Source: Auricularia sp. M13 | Taxonomy: Eukaryota > Basidiomycota > Agaricomycetes > Auriculariales > Auriculariaceae | Length of the DNA stretch: 64,000 nt | Direction: 5' to 3' | Assembly (NCBI GenBank): GCA_037042915.1 | Contig: CM073195.1 | Location: 3,658,001 to 3,722,000 of the forward strand | Shown: piece by piece, positions 1 through 10,842 of the stretch | Layout: every line of letters begins with the position of its first letter | Position numbering within the stretch: the first letter of the stretch is position 1 | Notes under the pieces: generated by a model | What the model was told of the DNA's origin: nothing | Databases searched by the model: none | Seen by the model: only the letters and a program-made list of their open reading frames with translations | Position numbers and translations under genes: made by a program

Positions 1-338
1 TTGACAACTGGCTGACCGGCCTTCAAATTGCTGGCCCAGGCTGACGAGATTCTGGTATCGTAAAGTTGAGTTTACTTTTAAAAGTAAGGGTCCGTCTCGC
101 TTACATGCAATGTGAGAACTTGTAAGCAGTTCGGGACGTGCTAAGCAGTTACATTCAAATGTACTGCAATACAATGTTTTTCCCAATTTCATGATGGAGA
201 CTTTACTTCTTCGGTCTCACCGTGACTCGTACTATGAGGAGATTTTGTGCTGTTTGATTATTGGGATGCGACCACGTCCCTGCCAAAGAGAGGACGGATA
301 CTGGACGGATGTGACAAACGGGTGCTGAGCAAAACATT
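1..338. other. left flank without a recognisable gene
   Basis: No open frame with recognisable protein content is seen. A perfect 16-bp palindrome (ttacttttaaaagtaa) lies at 72-87. Before the transposon at 347 inserted, this sequence was contiguous with 8406 onward, so it probably held the distal promoter of the DUF7330 gene that begins at 8569. Confidence 0.5.
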
Positions 339-346
339 CCCACTGC
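339..346. repeat. 8-bp target site duplication, left copy
   Basis: cccactgc immediately precedes the left terminal inverted repeat and recurs exactly at 8398-8405 directly after the right one. An 8-bp duplication is the size expected for KDZ/Zisupton-type elements. Confidence 0.93.
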
Positions 347-702
347 CACCCGGAGGTCTACAAATCAGAGCCTAATAAGGCTTGATGTACCCGGGGGGTG
401 CATCAAGCCTACTTAGGCTCGTGCCTGTGCTACTGAATGGCACGTGTGGAATATCTCCATACCTCCAGAGCTCTCGGGCCGCAGGTGATCAGTCAGCCCG
501 GGGAGCTGACCGGACCCTGGGCTGCCTGTCAGCGGGATTGCCCTCCGCTGTCGCCGGCGCGGATCGCCATCACACATCGCCCGTCATCGTTGTTTGACGC
601 GCGCTCATCGCCGTCGCCGTCGCCGGCAGCGACGACGACCAGCTCGCTCAGTTCTTTGTACTTAAATACGAAAAAAATACCATTGTAATCGCCTCAGAGA
701 GC
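347..702. repeat. KDZ left terminal inverted repeat (356 bp)
   Basis: This is the reverse complement of 8042-8397 over the same length with no indel and only a few mismatches, for example near 680-693. An imperfect hairpin at 369-419 (19-bp arms, two mismatches) lies just inside the tip and is a candidate transposase-binding structure. Open frames inside it (382-597, 437-688) mirror those at 8056-8362 and are by-products of the repeat. Confidence 0.95.
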
Positions 703-874
703 TCTATTCAATGGGATGCATAAAAGCAATACTGGTAACGAGTAGAAAGCGCAAAAACACGAAACAAGACAAAGCATATTGCAAAAGCATACTGGATGGG
801 CATAGCGGGGCAATGAAGATAGGGAATGGAGGGAATGGGTACGGGTTGGGAATAGGGAAGGGAATATGGTGGGC

Positions 875-2222
875 TTAGTCGTCTTCCTCGTCGCTGTCGC
901 CCTCCCGCTCCGAGTCGTTGGCCGCGGCACGGTTGTTGATGCCCATGGGCTGCTTTCGAGACTTGCCCGCATCGGAGCGCTTCTTACGAGGGCGCGGCAC
1001 GATGTTTTCCGCCTCGGCCTGGTCTTGTCGCGCAAGAAGCGCGTCGAGCCGCGCCGCGCGTTCCGCCACGGGGACCTCGCGCCATCCGGCCTTGCCAGCG
1101 CGTACGAGCGAGATGAGGTGCCGAAGCACGTCGGGCGTATTGAGCTTCTGGAAGTTGGGTGGGCCAGCGGGCACCAACCCAAAGAACTCGGCGCCGTGCC
1201 TCTTCAATGCGTTGTACTGGTTGTAAACGGGCTTGCAGTTGGCGATCTTCTCACCTGTACAGAAGTCAGCGCTAGAATTTAATTAAAGGGTCTGCAGACG
1301 TACGCCACAGCTTATTGAGCATGTCGCGCGCCTGCTTCTTGAGGACGCCGGCATCGTCGCACAGGAGCTCGGCCTGCGCCCCTGTACCCGTGGCCTTCGA
1401 GCGGCCAACAGACCACCCGTCGAACTCGATCGCGAGCTCGCTCGGGGTGCAGTTCAGCTTCGAGATGGTGAAGCCTTCGACACCGCTTGAAGTAAAGACT
1501 TTGCCACCGCCGTACGCGCGGCTGTTGCGATTAGCGACGAGCAAAATGTAGTTGACGTCGCATCTGTTTGCGGCGGCCGCAAGCTGTAAAATATGAGATA
1601 CAATACGAAAACTGAGAGTGTTCAGACGTACCTCCATTCCAATAGTATCCATGGTCTTGTCGAGGTCGGTCGCCTGGGCCTTCGCGCTGTGGTGCATGAC
1701 GTTGGCCTTGTTGTACCGGTGCTGCTTGAGTTGCTCCATATGCGCGGCCTTTTCTGCATCGGTTAGCGCGTCGAACTCGGCCCTGATCGCAGGGTCGCGC
1801 GTCATCGTCGGGATTTTGTTGCGCCCCGTCGCTGGAAGTGTTTGAGTAGAAATAGAGAGTGCAATAGCACTACTTACCTGCTGTATAGGATGGGGACCGC
1901 ACGTGCAGAAACGCGTTGAACGCGTTGGCCTCCTTGGTACCCTTCTTGAACAGGGATGTGCGATTGAACTTGACGCGCGCATACTCGTAGCGCCTGGATC
2001 TGCGTCAGGGTACAACTTGAGAGGATACTAGAAAGCTACTTACACTCCGTGTTCAGTGGCCAGCTCAAGAACCTCAGAATCTTGCTTTTGCGACAATTTC
2101 TCCATGGCATCGGCGAGGCGCTGCCTTCGCTCCTTCTTCATCTTCTTCTGCGCGTAAGTGAGCGGCACCCGTTTGACATACGGGCGCTGGAACGGCGTGC
2201 GCGAGGTCGTAATGCGAGCCAT
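875..2222 (-). CDS. HMG-like basic protein carried by the KDZ element
   Basis: Five exons can be joined in frame through four short GT-AG introns (about 2041-1991, 1876-1831, 1630-1586, 1311-1263), giving roughly 380 residues from the ATG at 2222 (MARITTSRTPFQ). The N terminus is Lys/Arg rich (YAQKKMKKERRQR). The middle contains a stretch with HMG-box character (NAFNAFLHVR, then FDALTDAEKAAHMEQLKQHR). A conserved-looking C-terminal region follows (YILLVANRNSR, FDGWSVGR), then an acidic end (SDEEDD). It is the last of three same-strand genes of the transposon. A DNA-binding accessory role is an inference; the exact family is not certain. Confidence 0.65.
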
Positions 2223-2452
2223 AGCGTCGACGAGAGGGCAGCGAGTTCGTTGCGAGAGGAAAAAAACCTTGAGGCGGATCAATGTAACACAGCCATCTAT
2301 TCCGGCATTACGAGTGAGCACAGCAAGATGAGCAGCAGGGGAGGTGCAGCAATGACAGCGGGGAGGGGGCAAGAGGGAAGGGTGCAAGGGCGAGAGGAGG
2401 GGAGAGGCAGGCGGTGGGGGGGGGGAAAAACTCGAGCATTCTAGTAACTAGG

Positions 2453-4019
2453 TTAAACGGCCCATTCGGCGTCGAGGGAGTAGAGCACCGCGGCGCTATG
2501 AACGCGCGCTGCGGTTTGCACGGACAGCCCGTAGGTGTACCTCAAGAGCCCCCACCATTCGGTGTCTGGGTGGTGGCTGGGCTCGACGCTGCGCAACATG
2601 TTGAGGATCGCCCGCGCGTGTCGAGCGAGACGGTCCGGTCGTTCTTGAGGAGGTCCTCCACGTTGCGGAAAGATGGCAGAGCGGCATTCCGCGCGACCCA
2701 GCGTTGACGCCGCACGAGCCTGTCAGCCGCGGCGCGCAGTTTTTCATCCTCTTCGTCGGTCGGGGGTGCGGCGGAGGCCGGGAGCGCGATGTAGCGCCGG
2801 GCGTCGATTTTGTTGGTGACGGTGAGCGCGCTCGCGCCATGGGCGGCGTACATAACGTGGGCGGCGCGTGGGAAGAACGTCGCGGCGTGCGGAGCCGCGA
2901 CGTTGTGATGGACAAGCTCGAGAATCACCTCCTTGCAGAGGTGATACGAGTTGCCCTCGCACGCAAATGCGCGCGGCTGGTTGACGTGCACGCTCGTGTG
3001 CACTCCAGGAACGAGAATACGCCCCGGGTGTCCAGGCGGGACCTCGGGCTCCACCTGGACCACGAGGGTGATCGTGTCCGAGACGCGATCAACGAGCCTG
3101 GCCTACGAATAATTAGTACAGGTATCGGTGATAATAGAGAAAATATAGCTTACCAGGTCCTCAATGAGCGCGAATACTGTCGCGCGCAGCGTCTGCCGCT
3201 TGTCCTTGGCCATCCAGAAGTCCGCGTGGACGATGCCCGGCTTGTCGAGCATGTCGCGGCCATCGTTCCTCGTCGCGAGCGCCCAGTCGACAATCTGCGC
3301 CGTCAACTGGGCTGGTGTCAAGCCGTCGAGCGCGTAGGGGTGGACGCGCGCATTTCTCGTCAAAGAGCCAGCGGCCGGTGCTGGTGCAGGACCCGGCCGG
3401 CCGGTGGGTGTTGCGGGCACGCCAGATGTGGGCGGGTCGACCTTGCGCGATTTCTTGGGCGTGCTGGGCGACGCCGCGTGCTCCTCGACCGGGATCGCGC
3501 GCATAATGAAGGGCGAGGGCCCAAAGAAATCGGCGGGGAGAGCTTTCGGCTTCGCGGGAGCTGGCACCTCAGGTTCCTGAAGAAATATAAGTACAAGAGC
3601 GCTGTCTGATAAATAAAACGAACCTGAACTTCCTCTAGGCTACCAGCCTGGCCGAGGTTGAATGCTTGAAGCATTTGCGGGATGGCTGTCAGCATGCCCG
3701 CCATGTCGGGTTGCGCGCGCGAACAGCGAGTCGGACTCGTCGGTGGCGAATTGGCGGGCGTGCGCGGGGTACCAGGCGGCGACCCAAAGTGGAGATGCAG
3801 ATGGTACTGCGAGGCCGCGCTCTCCGGGACGAGTGCGCTAGACGGGGCAGCCTCGGCGGTGAACGCATCTCCAGGCCCGCCGTTGCGATGCACGGGCCTC
3901 GGCGCGTTTTGAGATGGTATGGGCGCAGGCTCGCCGTGGCCTGCACGAGGGTCGTGGTGGGAAGCGGATCCACGCATTGCGCGGTGTCCAAGACGGCGAT
4001 GGTGAGAGTAGAAGGACAA
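2453..4019 (-). CDS. proline-rich protein of unknown function in the KDZ element, frameshifted near the 3' end
   Basis: Exon 1 runs from the ATG at 4019 (MSFYSHHRRLG) and is rich in Pro, Ser and His. Introns near 3625-3575 and 3165-3106 join it to a region with WALATRNDGRDMLDKPG and then ITLVVQVEPEVPPGHPG. Near 2612-2618 the frame breaks: the direct frame stops at 2542, whereas the neighbouring frame continues with gene-like content (NMLRSVEPSHHPDTEWWGLL) to a stop at 2453. This indicates a single indel, either a mutation or a sequencing error. No domain is recognised. Its position between transposase and HMG-like gene suggests a transposon accessory protein. Confidence 0.5.
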
Positions 4020-4684
4020 GAGCTACTGGTCCCGTGTCGGCTCAACACCGACGCTCTTGGGCGACGCTGAACGCGCTTCAACGTCGATTGATATTGCAGA
4101 TTGTATCATAGGGACGTCTTAAATGCTCTCAGGAATATATGTATCAAGTCTGGTAAAAAAATTGCGTGGGAAACGCAAGATATGATCGAATTCGTGCAAG
4201 ATATGCTGTCCGTATGACCGCTCGTGCACCAATGTTTCGCTCGAGGAAAGGTTTCCTCAGCTCTGAATGCTGAGATATTTACGCTACAGTATGCCCTGGT
4301 ACCAAGAATAAAGATGCCACATTTTCCAGGCGCAGGAATAAGTGGTGCTCTAGGGGAGAACGTGTTTCGGCTGGAAAGTCGAGTTGGTTGCAAGTGCAGA
4401 CCAACAGCGGTTTCTGCACATCCAGTTACACACCGAGTCAGACTACCACAAATCATTGTGAGATGTATCCAGACAGGTTCAGTGATCATATTCCAGGCCT
4501 CTGAAGGGTTATTTACAGCCTATTAACGTCGGAAACCCTTATTTTCCCAGTTCTTGCAGGTTACCTCAGGGAGTACACAGGCTATAGGAACGTCCAGCTG
4601 ACAGCAACACTCGTAATTTTTTTTGCAATACGTCCATTGGTCCTCGTAGATACAGCAGCGACGTACGAAACAAAGGAATTGTAA
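4020..4684. other. intergenic gap inside the KDZ element
   Basis: This 665-bp spacer lies between the end of the transposase gene and the start of the proline-rich gene. It is AT-richer than its neighbours, has no convincing open frame, and presumably holds the transposase 3' UTR and the promoter of the next gene. Confidence 0.4.
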
Positions 4685-7600
4685 TCAAAAGTCGAGATCG
4701 TGCGCGAACGAGCTCTCGAGAGTCTCCAAGTGCTCTGCCGATTCCAGAAGCGTCTCGTCGTCTGTTCCGTCGTCTTCATCGTCTGCGAATGCTGCCGGAT
4801 CTTCTGCGACCATGTGCTGGCCTCGAGGAGGAAGCACGGGGCCCTCGCGATTGATGCACGTGCCCGGGCCAGGAGTCCCGGTGAAGCCCTTCGACAGCTC
4901 GAGCTTCTGCAGCCGTGCGCGATGCAATTGATTGATTCGCGCACGACGCAGGTAGAGCTCCTGAAGCTCGACCGCGAGCGGCGAATGCTCGTGAGCTGCG
5001 GCTTCTGCAGCCCTGCCGAGTTGACGGTCCTCGTCGTCTATCCATGTCCGGAGACGGCGAGCCTCCACATTGCAGCGTGTAATCTCCTCGCGCGCGCGCT
5101 GCAGCTTGAAGTATTTGGTCATGAAGTCCCGGTTCGCGATGTTGGCCCACGGTCTGTCTGCAACGTCGTGTCGTGACATGCGGAGCAGGCTGAAATCAGC
5201 CAACTCGGTCCACGCGACGACCGTGTCCCAGGGCAGCTCCTGGGCGGCCGGGTTGAGCTCCTTTGCGGCAGCGTTGTACTTGGCGAGCGCGTTCCGAATG
5301 GCCTTCGAGCGCGTTTGCAGCGCCTTCGCAATCTGTTGTCGCAACTTGTAACCTGGGTGCAAGCTGTGGTTAATAGAACACGCGCGATAGAGGACAGCAC
5401 TTACAGACGTCAGACATGTTAGCCTTCGTCAGCTCGAAGAGGCGCTGGACAACGAGCCGCTCCAGGTTGTCCAGCGCCAGCCGCAACTTGCGCTCGCGGA
5501 TGTACACGAGCGTGTCGATCCACTCGCGGCTCGTTGGCTTCCAGCGTTCTGCGGGTTCGACCTTGCTCTCGTACGCGCGGACATCCTTCTCTGCCAGCTC
5601 GAGGTCGTGAAGAGCATCGCGGCGTGCGCGCTCGCGACGTGCCAGCTGTCGCTCGTACGTCGCATGCTGTCCCGTTGCGAACGTGTCGGGCGTCAGGTTG
5701 GCAAAGCTGCCGTCGAGAGCATCGTACTTTTCCCTTGACAGGATCAGCACACAGCAAATACATGGAACCGTTATGATACGTACTTTTTCTCCGCAAGCTT
5801 CATGAGCGCTTCAACGTAGCCAATTGCGAGAATATTTCCAGTCGGCTCGTGTTTCAAGGCTGCGAGGTATTCGAGCTCTTCCTTGCGCCAGCGCTCGAAG
5901 TCTTCCGCCTGGTATCCGACGGCGGCAGCGGCGCGGAGCGCGGCCTCGCCTTCCGCGACGACCTCGAGCGCCTGCTTGTAGTTACTTTCGATAAAACGAG
6001 ACAATTCCGCGTACTTGAGGTCGTCCCAGTGCTGGAAATGCATGTCAATAAATTGGCGGTAATGATAATGAGATCCGAAACGGATCGTGCGAGCGACGTC
6101 GTTGGACTCCGAGAAGACGCGCTCGCACGTCTCCAAGTCTTCCAATCCAACGCCGGGGGTATAGATCGGATGGAAGCGCAGCTGGCACATCCGATTGTGC
6201 GCGTGTCCGTGAAAGGCGTTGACGATTGTGTTGAGCCCGATTGTTTGCGCCTGCGCCGCGAGCGAACTCCTGCCGAGGGTCGTAGAAAACCCGCACCCAA
6301 TGTCGTAGCCCGCGATTTGACGCACAGGGGCTACCTGCATCATGTGCGCCGACTGGGCGAGCCCGTATTTCGCTCTGCATGACAGAGAATTAGTTGCAAT
6401 TCCACGATATCAGAACAGGAACTTACAGCTCACCGCTACGGATCATTTCTTGAACCTTAAGGACCAGTCCGTGGCGGCAGACACCAATAAAGATGCCCGT
6501 CTGCTCGAAGAATTCGAGGGCAACCTTCATATGCTCGGGCTGCATGTTCTTCCAGTTGTCTTGACAGGGCAGCGGATCGACGGCCGTGTCGCCCGTGTCG
6601 CCCGGTTCAGCGCCCGTGACATGCTTGCGGGACTTGGGGTGTGCGACCTGCTTCTTGACCTCGTCCTTGAACTGGTTGGCGGTCTCGAGGAAATAGTCGC
6701 TGTCGAATTTACGAGTGTCGGCGGAGCCCGCCGCCGCATGGCGCTTCAACGACCCGTTGCCGTCCATGGACCATAGCCGCTCCACGAGGAGCTCAGGCTC
6801 AGCAGTAAGCTAGACGTGCGCGTCAGAATATGTAAAAAAATCGAAGAGAAAGCCTTACCTTATAGTTGCAAGGTGGGCATGAATGCAGCAAGCGCCATTC
6901 CGGGCTGTCACGCCCTAGATGGACGTTGACGCGGCGCTCAATGTCGCGACGGAGCATAAGATAGGCGTCGAATGCGCCGGTGAGCTGCCGTCGCAGTTCT
7001 GCGCGGTATGGGACTTGCTGCATCGCACAGAGCGCGCGCGCGAAGGGCTGGAATCCGAGACGCGGCTGGTGAACCCGCAGCTGGCGGTATAACTCGAGCG
7101 TGCGGATGCTGATAGCCAGGGCGGGCTGCAGCGGCGTGCACGCGAGGAAGCCGTAGCGAAGCATCGTGAGGACGCCGTCCTCGTTGTCGTGCTCGCGAAT
7201 GAATAGCTTCTCGCGCGGAGGCTCTGGAAAGACATTAATATCATAAAATACGCCAAAAAGAAACTAAAGCATACCGAATACATCGATTACTTGGATTGCA
7301 AACGTTGGGGTGTTGCTCGGCGAAGTCGCGACATCGAGCGGAAGGCCTGCAACGGTGCGGCGCTTCCACTCGAGGTAAACCCCAGCCATTTCTGGCATGA
7401 GGCTATTCCAGGTCGTATGGTAAAGCGTCGCGCGTTCCTGGCGCGTTCGATAGCTCGATGTCATCCGGTAGTACCTGCAAAGCGAGTGAGCATGAAGCAG
7501 CCCGAACATGCATGGTACGCACTTCTTTGCCCGAGCTAAATGCACAACATATGTTTCCTGCTCGTGTACGGTCTCCCAGCCATCCTCCGAGAGGCCAATA

Positions 7601-7923
7601 TTTCCGTCGTGGTCGTAAAGAATCTCGTGGTCGGGGTCGGCGAAGCCGTGCGGGACATTTGGTAGCTCCTCGCCTTGCAGAGCAGCCTGCTCTGACGGCG
7701 ATGGTAATACTATGATTAAGTGAGACTCCTGTACTAGCCAGTAGCAAGAATAAGTGTACATACCGTGCCTCAACCGCTGCTCTTCCTGCACAATGATCTG
7801 TCGTCGTGTGCCGCTCAGCGTGCTGACGGCGGTGAACGTTCGGCCGGTCTGCGCGACAACCTGCGTCATCTTGCGCTTCTTGGGGGCATTACTGCTGGTC
7901 TGCAGCTGCCCGCGGCGCCGCAT
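4685..7923 (-). CDS. KDZ-family transposase
   Basis: About 940 residues in roughly eight exons. The ATG at 7923 (MRRRGQLQTSSN) is preferred to an in-frame TTG at 7953. Family hallmarks appear in order: LTMLRYGFLACTPLQPALA and TLELYRQLR; a CPPCNYK metal-ligand segment; WSMDGNGSLKR; FFEQTGIFIGVCRHG; MIRSGELAKYGL; then the catalytic-core signatures GYDIGCG, NAFHGHAHNRMCQLRFHP, GLEDLETCERVFSESN and QHWDD; finally GYKLRQQIAKALQTRSKAIR and an acidic tail. Asp in YDIGC and Glu in CERVF are the likely acidic catalytic residues (inference). Splice junctions all preserve frame, for example KKY/YDALDG across 5783-5747. No stop or frameshift is seen, so it looks functional. Confidence 0.92.
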
Positions 7924-8041
7924 GTGTCGAGGCTGGTCGCGGTCGCGGTCCAAGAGGTTGAACCAGCGCCCGGAAGGTAAACAGAGAATTCACTTGTTCC
8001 CTTAATCGCACTTGAAAATATAATGTGCATAGTCGAGTAGT

Positions 8042-8397
8042 GCTCTCTGAGACGATTACAATGATATTTTTTTCGTATTTAAGTACAAAGAACTGAGCGA
8101 GCTGGTCGTCGTCGCTGCCGGCGACGGCGACGGCGATGAGCGCGCGTCAAACAACGATGACGGGCGATGTGTGATGGCGATCCGCGCCGGCGACAGCGGA
8201 GGGCAATCCCGCTGACAGGCAGCCCAGGGTCCGGTCAGCTCCCCGGGCTGACTGATCACCTGCGGCCCGAGAGCTCTGGAGGTATGGAGATATTCCACAC
8301 GTGCCATTCAGTAGCACAGGCACGAGCCTAAGTAGGCTTGATGCACCCCCCGGGTACATCAAGCCTTATTAGGCTCTGATTTGTAGACCTCCGGGTG
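8042..8397. repeat. KDZ right terminal inverted repeat (356 bp)
   Basis: Mirror of 347-702. The subterminal hairpin is at 8325-8375. It ends in ccgggtg, immediately followed by the second copy of the target duplication. Confidence 0.95.
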
Positions 8398-8405
8398 CCC
8401 ACTGC
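8398..8405. repeat. 8-bp target site duplication, right copy
   Basis: cccactgc, identical to 339-346. Confidence 0.93.
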
Positions 8406-8568
8406 GCACAGCTGTCGCAGTGCGGCTGTTCCAAATGCAGACAAAGCCGCTCTGCACCGCCGCCAGAGCTGCGTCGGCCTGCGTCCGCAGCAGCTTTCTC
8501 TGCCACTTATAACTTGGAGTGCTGCGTACGCAGTGTGCCCGAAAACCGCCTTCGAGTCACCAAGTGCC

Positions 8569-9509
8569 ATGGTCATCGCATTCAAGCCCGAAAACGAAAT
8601 GACCGCCGACCTTCCCGCTCTGGAAAGTTGCTTCGAGCTCAATACACATGCAGCTGCTGAACTCCCGGTGCAGAGCCCTCCTCCGTATGCACAAAGCTCG
8701 TCAACATCTACCAATACTTCTCCGGAGCTCTTTCTCTTACGCCGGGTGGCCCCGCCCATCGCGCGCTGCAACCACATCGCGATAAAGCGCTCGGGTGGCA
8801 CGAAGGTGTCGGGCTCGTATGTCATCGATCCCGAGCTCGAGATACCCGTGGAGATGCTCGCGCCGCTCGAGGAAGGCCAGGAACGGAAGAACCTGCTCAT
8901 CGACGTGCCGAGCGCCAACGTCGATGTGGATTTGTGGGTGGTCGAGAACCCGCTCACAACCTCCGCCATTGTACCCGTTGGCGACGACAAGCTGGGCCCG
9001 CGCGTCAACGTCGAGGTGAAAGGCTGCTATGTCAATCTGCGCTTGGTACGTTCGGCCATTCTCCCTCAATGTGCCCGTGCAGGCGCTGAGAGCAGTTGTG
9101 TTGGTGCAGCACTCTTCTGGCGACCGACCCATTGCGCTCAAGGTCATGAGCCATACCTCGGCCCATATCTGCCTCGATATCCCCAGCAACTTTCGCGGCC
9201 CTTTGACCATCCACTCGAGTGGGAACGTCAGGTTCTCGCCGGCGCTGGAGCCGATGGTTGCTACCTTCTCCGACTACGACGATGTCCGCAAATGCTTCAT
9301 TGGAAACTTCAAAGACTTTGGATTCGGTTCGCAATTCTCCTCCATTGCCTATGGACCATCCCAACTGACTTGAGATTGCAGGCCAAGGTGCATGGGAGGG
9401 TTCTGCCATAGAGGTCCACACTAGCACGGGCAGGGTGAAAATACGCTTCGTCGATGAGCCCGAGCCGCATGCGCCGCCGAGCAAGTCCTGGTGGAAATTG
9501 GGCGCGTAA
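8569..9509 (+). CDS. DUF7330-family protein, paralogue A
   Basis: Three exons join in frame: 8569-9044, about 9095-9329 and 9385-9509. The protein starts MVIAFKPENEM, has a Pro/Ser-rich N-terminal segment (QSPPPYAQ), then the DUF7330 core: NHIAIKR, SYVIDPELEIPVEML, NVDVDLWVVEN, VNVEVKGCYVNLRL, ICLDIPSNFRGPLTIHSSG, DDVRKCFIGNF and a C-terminal KSWWKLGA. The core is predicted beta-rich; the function of the family is unknown. A KDZ transposon ends only 164 bp upstream of the first non-duplicated base, so the native promoter is displaced. A close paralogue lies inverted at 22516-21604. The ATG at 8599 is an alternative start. Confidence 0.85.
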
Positions 9510-9591
9510 AACGGACAGCAAGGGCGTGTTTCTGAGCGTTAGGTAGTGTGTAACATTATTGGCATTGCGGGATGTACGAAATGAAAGGAAC

Positions 9592-10603
9592 TCAAACTTC
9601 AGAGCGTAGAGATACGCCGCCGACGCGCACGTACCCGCCGTCGGCGTCATGGCTCCCCATCTCGCACAGCTGCACCTCGTCAACCGTCCAGGTCCCAAGA
9701 TCGACGCGGAGCGATTTGTCCTTTGGAGTCTCCCGCGGCTCGGAATCCACGACCAGAATGTCGGCCAGGGCCTTCGACGACTGGAGCTGCGCGAACGAGA
9801 ACGGGATGCGTTTCCTGGAGCGCGGTTTGCGGTAGATGGTGTTGACGACGGTGCAGTGCAGCTGCTGCAGTCAGCACCAGTGCGACAGGAAGATGAGGCC
9901 ACGAACCTTGAGAGGCCGATCGTCCTGCATGATACCCGCTTCGCGGAAGGCGTTGACGACGATATCTGGGAATGGAATTGCGTCAAGAACCAGCGCACAC
10001 GAGGGTAATTATGACTGACCCCCGACGCGTTGAAGGGTGCATCCGTTGACGTCGCCTTCCTTGGGACCAACGTAAAGTACATGAGGCGTTGCCTTGCCTC
10101 TAGCAGACCGCATGATGTCCATTGCAACGAGCGGGACCTGCGCTGGACCGTTTGTAGCGATTTCCAGTTGCAATTTGCTCTCAAGGCTCCGCAAGATATC
10201 TAGCGCTTTGGCGACGGTGGTCTGGGACTTGTCCTTGATTTTGTCGTCGTCCGTAACCAGCGACAGAACTCCAAGAGTGATGTGCAAGCGTCGAGGAGGA
10301 ATGATGATCGAAGCGTCAAGACCAGTAATCGCAGGCTCTGAGGCCAGGAGAGCAGAATTGAACGCTGTCACGCGTTCTCTGAGACCTGGTATATGTCCCT
10401 AGCACAAGATAAGTCACTAGTCGCCAGAATTCAAGCACAGATACGCGTACGAGTGGGATAGAAAGGACTGCTCAATGCTTCAATGACCCAATTTACCGCT
10501 AACCGCATGAAAGAGCCGCACAGTGAGTTAGAGGCGGTTTCTTCGGCGCAGAAGCAGTGGAACGCGTTGCTGCACGCGCAACGTTGGTCACAGAGCTGGA
10601 CAT
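9592..10603 (-). CDS. ASCC1/AKAP7-like two-histidine phosphoesterase-domain protein
   Basis: Two HxT motifs typical of 2H phosphoesterases are visible: RRLHITLGVLSL in the N-terminal half and LKLHCTVVNT in the C-terminal half. GLDASIIIPP and LRERVTAFNSALL also fit the fungal ASCC1/AKAP7-like domain. Four exons are inferred. The first (ATG at 10603) would encode MSSSVTNVARAATRS and PPLTHCAALSCG, where the family usually has PPLTHFLALP; the long first intron (about 10509-10392) is the least certain join. Later introns near 10016-9964 and 9915-9871 keep frame. Relatives act in alkylation-damage repair or RNA processing; that role here is inferred. It converges on the DUF7330 gene with an 82-bp gap. 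Confidence 0.75.
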
Positions 10604-10842
10604 GAAGGATGAATAAGTCTCGAGCAGAGTTCAAGTCAAAGCGGACGAAGCTGACTTCGAAATGCGACTTAAACTTGACTTCGACCACAACCTTGCTGCA
10701 ACTTGCTGCCTTGCATCATGCTCAGCTCTTCTGCTATGCTTTCAGATCGGTTCTAAAGAGTTGAGGAAGAACGATGCTATGAATGTCGCGATACAATAAT
10801 CAACAACTCGAACAAGTCTGATAAATCGAAGGTCTCTTCGCT

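Larger units (their letters stand above)
347..8397 (-). mobile_element. KDZ (Kyakuja-Dileera-Zisupton) DNA transposon, about 8.05 kb, apparently complete
   Basis: The element is bounded by 356-bp terminal inverted repeats that begin cacccggagg and by a perfect 8-bp target duplication. It carries three genes, all on the minus strand: the transposase (7923-4685), a proline-rich protein (4019-2453, one frameshift) and an HMG-like protein (2222-875). The two inverted repeats are colinear with few mismatches, which implies a recent insertion. No TET/JBP dioxygenase gene, a known companion of some basidiomycete KDZ elements, is visible. Transposase and termini look intact, so mobility is plausible but not shown. 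Confidence 0.93.

Noticed and set aside
382-688. Short open frames repeated at 8056-8362
   Set aside because: They lie wholly in the KDZ inverted repeats and are present twice only because the repeat is.
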